DNA of 15,531 nucleotides from Scatosoma sp045533485. GTDB lineage: Bacteria; Bacillota; Clostridia; Christensenellales; Borkfalkiaceae. The position numbers and the translations under genes are program-made. The stretch spans positions 1 to 15,531 of the forward strand of contig JAZSHX010000047.1 of the NCBI GenBank assembly GCA_045533485.1, read 5' to 3'. The notes below the pieces were generated by a model. It was given only the letters and a program-made list of their open reading frames with translations. It had not been told where the DNA came from and made no database searches. This document shows, in pieces, positions 13,339 to 15,531 of this stretch (positions are counted from its first letter, which is position 1; each line of letters starts with the position of its first letter).

Positions 13339-14082
13339 TTATTGAATTTCAACGGCTTTTTCGATATCAAACGCTTTCCACGGCGTTTCCATTTCGGGGG
13401 GATACGCAATAAATTTCATACGTTCCTTGGTAATGGGATGCGAAAAGCTTAACGAATACGCCCACAGCGCAAGCTTGCCCTTTTGCGCAAGCGCGCCGCC
13501 GTAACGCATATCGCCGAATACGGGATGGGAAATGCCTGCCATTTGCACGCGGATTTGATGTGTTCTGCCCGTATGCAAACGCACTTCCGTAAGCGTATAT
13601 TTACTCACTGTTTGCAACACCTTATAATCCAGCTCCGCATACTTTGCGCCTTCTTCGCTGGGCGTGCAAATATACACCATATTATTGACGGTATTTTTGC
13701 GCACGTAGTTGGTGAGCGTACCGCGCAACGCGGACGGTTCGCCGCAAAGCACGGTCAAATATTTCTTTTCAAAATCGCCGTTTTGCAAGCCATCCGTCAA
13801 ACGCGCCGCCGCCTTGCTTGTCTTTGCATAGACCATTACGCCGCCCGTCGGTCTGTCCAAACGGTGCACAAGCCCTAAATATACGTTACCGGGCTTATTA
13901 TACGCCGTTTTGATATAGCGTTTGATTTGGTCGAATAGGTTATCGTCCTTGCTTTCATCGGGGCAGCACGCCGTCATTTGTTCTTTCAAAACGACAATCA
14001 CGTGATTGTCTTCGTATAAAATTTTGAACGGCAACGATTGCTCCGTTGCTTGGTCTTTATTTTCGTTTTCAATTTGCGTCAT
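13339..14082 (-). CDS. RluA-family pseudouridine synthase without S4 domain
   Basis: A 247-residue pseudouridine synthase. The catalytic domain carries VHRLDRPTGGVMVY (72-85) with catalytic Asp76, and a motif III LHTGRTHQIRVQMAGISHP. It begins almost directly with the catalytic fold and lacks the S4-like domain of the other RluA paralogue at 9982-10800. ATG 14082 is preferred: a perfect AGGAGGT stands 10 nt upstream, whereas the in-frame GTG at 14103 has no site. It overlaps the last 14 nt of the methyltransferase gene, so both are RNA-modification genes translated in a coupled way. The target uridine is unknown. Confidence 0.93.
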   Translation of the reverse strand: MTQIENENKDQATEQSLPFKILYEDNHVIVVLKEQMTACCPDESKDDNLFDQIKRYIKTAYNKPGNVYLGLVHRLDRPTGGVMVYAKTSKAAARLTDGLQNGDFEKKYLTVLCGEPSALRGTLTNYVRKNTVNNMVYICTPSEEGAKYAELDYKVLQTVSKYTLTEVRLHTGRTHQIRVQMAGISHPVFGDMRYGGALAQKGKLALWAYSLSFSHPITKERMKFIAYPPEMETPWKAFDIEKAVEIQ

Positions 14083-14938
14083 GGATAAACATACCTCCTG
14101 CACCGCAAGGAAGAGAAATGCCTTCCTCCGTTTTTATCCCCACTTCGTACGCATCGACTGTGCCTTTGAAATTGCGCATCGTAAGCTGTAAAATATTTTT
14201 CAGCACCATCGGCTGCAAGCCCGTCGTGTAGCTGTTGATAAGCACGAACAACGGATTATCGCTCAACACCTGCGTGCATAAATCTACAAATTTATATAAA
14301 TCGTTTTCAATCTTCCACATTTCGCCGTTCGGCCCGCGGCCGTAGGACGGGGGATCCATAATGATGGCGTCGTATTTGTTTCCGCGGCGGATTTCCCGTT
14401 GCACGAACTTCAAACAGTCGTCAATGATATAGCGAATACCGCTTTCAATACCGCAAAGCCGTGCGTTTTCGCCCGCGCGCTCCACCATACCTTTCGCCGC
14501 GTCTACGTGCGTGACCTGCGCGCCTGCTTTCGCACACGCTACCGACGCGCCGCCCGTGTATGCGAACAGGTTAAGCACCTTGATCGGTCTGCCTGCGGTT
14601 TGGATAAGCTGTGACATACGCTCCCAGTTGACCGCCTGTTCGGGGAATAAACCCGTATGCTTAAAGCCCATGGGCTTGATTTTGAATTGCAGGGAAAGCT
14701 TATCATAGGAAATGCTCCACTCATCGGGGAAAGGTTTTAACACTTTCCAACCGCCTCCACCCTTTTCGCTGCGCTTGTAATAGGCGTTGAGCTTGGGATA
14801 AGCAAACAAATCCGTTTGCGCCGGCCAAATCACTTGGGGGTCGGGACGGAGCAAATACACGTCCTTCCAGCGTTCAAGCTTGTACCCGTCGCCCGTGGCG
14901 ATGATAGAATAATCTTGCCAGTTTTGTGAAATCTTCAT
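14069..14938 (-). CDS. Class I SAM-dependent rRNA methyltransferase (RlmI/RlmK-like)
   Basis: A 289-residue methyltransferase of the RlmI/YccW-RlmK group, which methylates cytosine or guanine in 23S rRNA. The SAM-binding motif I is VLNLFAYTGGAS (121-132), followed by HVDAAKGMVERAGENA (144-159), acidic motif DDCLKF (173-178) and motif IV DPPSYGRG (195-202). It is shorter than E. coli RlmI (about 396) and lacks the N-terminal PUA domain; residues 1-100 form a different, short beta-rich lead. The start has AAGGA at about -12. It has its own promoter and overlaps a pseudouridine synthase gene. Methylation target is inferred from family only. Confidence 0.9.
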   Translation of the reverse strand: MKISQNWQDYSIIATGDGYKLERWKDVYLLRPDPQVIWPAQTDLFAYPKLNAYYKRSEKGGGGWKVLKPFPDEWSISYDKLSLQFKIKPMGFKHTGLFPEQAVNWERMSQLIQTAGRPIKVLNLFAYTGGASVACAKAGAQVTHVDAAKGMVERAGENARLCGIESGIRYIIDDCLKFVQREIRRGNKYDAIIMDPPSYGRGPNGEMWKIENDLYKFVDLCTQVLSDNPLFVLINSYTTGLQPMVLKNILQLTMRNFKGTVDAYEVGIKTEEGISLPCGAGGMFIHDAN

Positions 14939-14960
14939 AATGCGTCCTTGTAGTATCTAC

Positions 14961-14990
14961 GCGTACGCGCATAATGCGCGCATTGTACGC
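14961..14990 (-). promoter_or_regulatory. Palindromic leader hairpin before the methyltransferase gene
   Basis: GCGTAC (14961-14966) is complementary to GTACGC (14985-14990), and a 12-nt perfect palindrome AATGCGCGCATT lies between (14973-14984). It is in the roughly 55-nt leader between the predicted start site and the ATG. It could be an RNA hairpin in the 5' leader or a protein-binding palindrome; function is unknown. Confidence 0.55.
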
Positions 14991-14999
14991 TTACATATT

Positions 15000-15028
15000 A
15001 TTATAGCGAAAACGTATGGGAAAGTAAA
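15000..15028 (-). promoter_or_regulatory. Promoter of the methyltransferase-pseudouridine synthase pair
   Basis: On the minus strand, TTTACT (15023-15028), a 17-bp spacer and a perfect TATAAT (15000-15005) predict a start near 14993, giving a leader of about 55 nt. Confidence 0.75.
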
Positions 15029-15096
15029 GCGTTTTATTCCGCATTTTTGCGTTTGCGTACACTTTTTCGGGGAAAATAAGCAAAAAATACGCGTAT

Positions 15097-15178
15097 AAAA
15101 ACTTTTTTGAAAATTTTTTGTTTTTTTTGAAAAAAATGCAAAAAAACAGTTGACAAATGTTTTTCTTTTTAGTATTAT
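15097..15178 (+). promoter_or_regulatory. Strong tRNA-operon promoter with A/T-tract upstream element
   Basis: The -35 TTGACA (15150-15155), a 17-bp spacer and the -10 TATTAT (15173-15178) predict a start near 15186. TATAAT at 15176-15181 is an alternative with a long spacer. Immediately upstream, runs of 4 to 8 A or T recur (15097, 15103, 15110, 15114, 15121, 15130, 15140), some about one helical turn apart, as in UP elements and curved DNA of stable-RNA promoters. The roughly 44-nt leader to the first tRNA contains a small CTCC/GGAG hairpin. Confidence 0.85.
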
Positions 15179-15229
15179 AATAAAGCTGTTTGACGGGAAA
15201 AGCAAATCAGCTCCGTGGAGCAAATATAT

Positions 15230-15306
15230 CGCGGGGTGGAGCAGCTAGGTAGCTCGCCGGGCTCATAACCCGGAGGTCGCAGGTTCGAATCCTGCCCCCG
15301 CAACCA
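15230..15306 (+). tRNA. Initiator tRNA-fMet (anticodon CAT)
   Basis: Initiator hallmarks are C15230 facing A15302 (the unpaired 1:72 position) and three consecutive G-C pairs at the loop end of the anticodon stem (GGG 15259-15261 with CCC 15269-15271). The anticodon CAT is at 15264-15266. The rest of the acceptor, 15231-15236, pairs with 15296-15301. The discriminator is A15303 and CCA is encoded at 15304-15306. It is the first gene of the promoter-proximal tRNA cluster. Confidence 0.97.
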
Positions 15307-15310
15307 AAAT

Positions 15311-15387
15311 GGCGGCGTAGCTTAGTTGGTTAGAGCGATCGGTTCATACCCGATAGGTCATAAGTTCGAATCTCATCGCCGCTACCA
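15311..15387 (+). tRNA. Elongator tRNA-Met (anticodon CAT)
   Basis: The acceptor 15311-15317 pairs with 15377-15383, with a G1:U72 wobble. The anticodon stem is 15338-15342 with 15350-15354 and the anticodon CAT is at 15345-15347 in a TTCATAC loop with closing CGG/CCG, the elongator Met pattern rather than that of lysidine-modified tRNA-Ile. CCA is encoded at 15385-15387. Confidence 0.9.
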
Positions 15388-15426
15388 TGCAAATACACGT
15401 AAACATCGTTTTTAATATAAATAACC

Positions 15427-15501
15427 GGCCCGTTGGTCAAGCGGTTAAGACACCACCCTTTCACGGTGGTAACATGGGTTCGATTCCCGTAGGGGTCACC
15501 A
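15427..15501 (+). tRNA. tRNA-Glu (anticodon TTC)
   Basis: The anticodon TTC is at 15460-15462 in a perfect CCACC/GGTGG stem. The T stem is 15474-15478 with 15486-15490. The acceptor 15427-15433 pairs with 15491-15497 except that G15432 faces G15492 (position 6:67), where a G-C pair would be expected; G15428 faces T15496 as a wobble. CCA is encoded at 15499-15501. The cluster may continue beyond the window. Confidence 0.93.
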
Positions 15502-15531
15502 GATAACACTATATATTGTAGTAATTTGAAG

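Noticed and set aside
14957..15223. Minus-strand frame of 88 codons upstream of the methyltransferase gene
   Set aside because: It consists of Lys/Phe-rich translation of A/T tracts and overlaps two promoters; no ribosome binding site.
15311..15387. tRNA-Ile with lysidine-modified CAT anticodon
   Set aside because: The anticodon arm (ATCGG, TTCATAC, CCGAT) and acceptor follow the elongator tRNA-Met pattern rather than that of tRNA-Ile2.

Overview
The window reads as a chromosomal stretch of a low-to-moderate GC Gram-positive bacterium, most likely an uncultured member of the Clostridia (Bacillota). The evidence is encoded CCA ends on all seven tRNAs, strong AGGAG-type ribosome binding sites, TTGACA/TATAAT promoters and the gene families present. 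Placement below class is not supported by anything visible. No rRNA, insertion sequence, phage gene or CRISPR array is present.

Layout. 26-382: four plus-strand tRNA genes (Arg-TCT, His-GTG, Gln-TTG, Lys-TTT) and an intrinsic terminator. 421-751: two diverged copies of a non-coding, highly structured element that contains fragments of the tRNA-Lys T-arm and acceptor in both orientations and ends in a plus-strand terminator. 795-4340: a minus-strand catabolic operon (PIG-L-type deacetylase, NagB-like isomerase/deaminase, PfkB sugar kinase, class II ketose-bisphosphate aldolase), opposed by a divergent AraC-family regulator at 4494-5378. The promoters and a 21-bp-phased direct repeat lie between them. 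5424-9065: minus-strand ArsR/CadC-like sensor and heavy-metal P-type ATPase, followed by the housekeeping pair rdgB and a YfcE/YsnB-type phosphodiesterase, which also has its own promoter inside the end of the ATPase gene. 9403-9918: a visibly AT-richer small P-loop kinase with its own terminator. 9982-14938: an RluA-family pseudouridine synthase, a 778-residue type I membrane surface protein behind a strong promoter, a second RluA-family pseudouridine synthase and an RlmI/RlmK-like methyltransferase that overlaps it. 15150-15501: a strong promoter preceded by runs of A and T tracts, driving tRNA-fMet, tRNA-Met and tRNA-Glu; the cluster probably continues past the window edge.

How the genes may work together. 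The deacetylase, NagB-like, kinase and aldolase genes form a logical amino-sugar route: remove acetyl, remove ammonia and isomerise to a ketose, phosphorylate, then split into trioses. The NagB-like enzyme lacks the Asp of the usual Asp-His-Glu triad and has altered phosphate-contact segments, so an unphosphorylated or otherwise unusual substrate is possible. No transporter is present in the window. The metal block is a self-regulated efflux system with a clear ArsR operator placed over the predicted transcription start.

The most unusual items are the two structured tRNA-derived elements after tRNA-Lys, the divergent NagB-like enzyme and its operon, and helix mismatches in three of the seven tRNAs.
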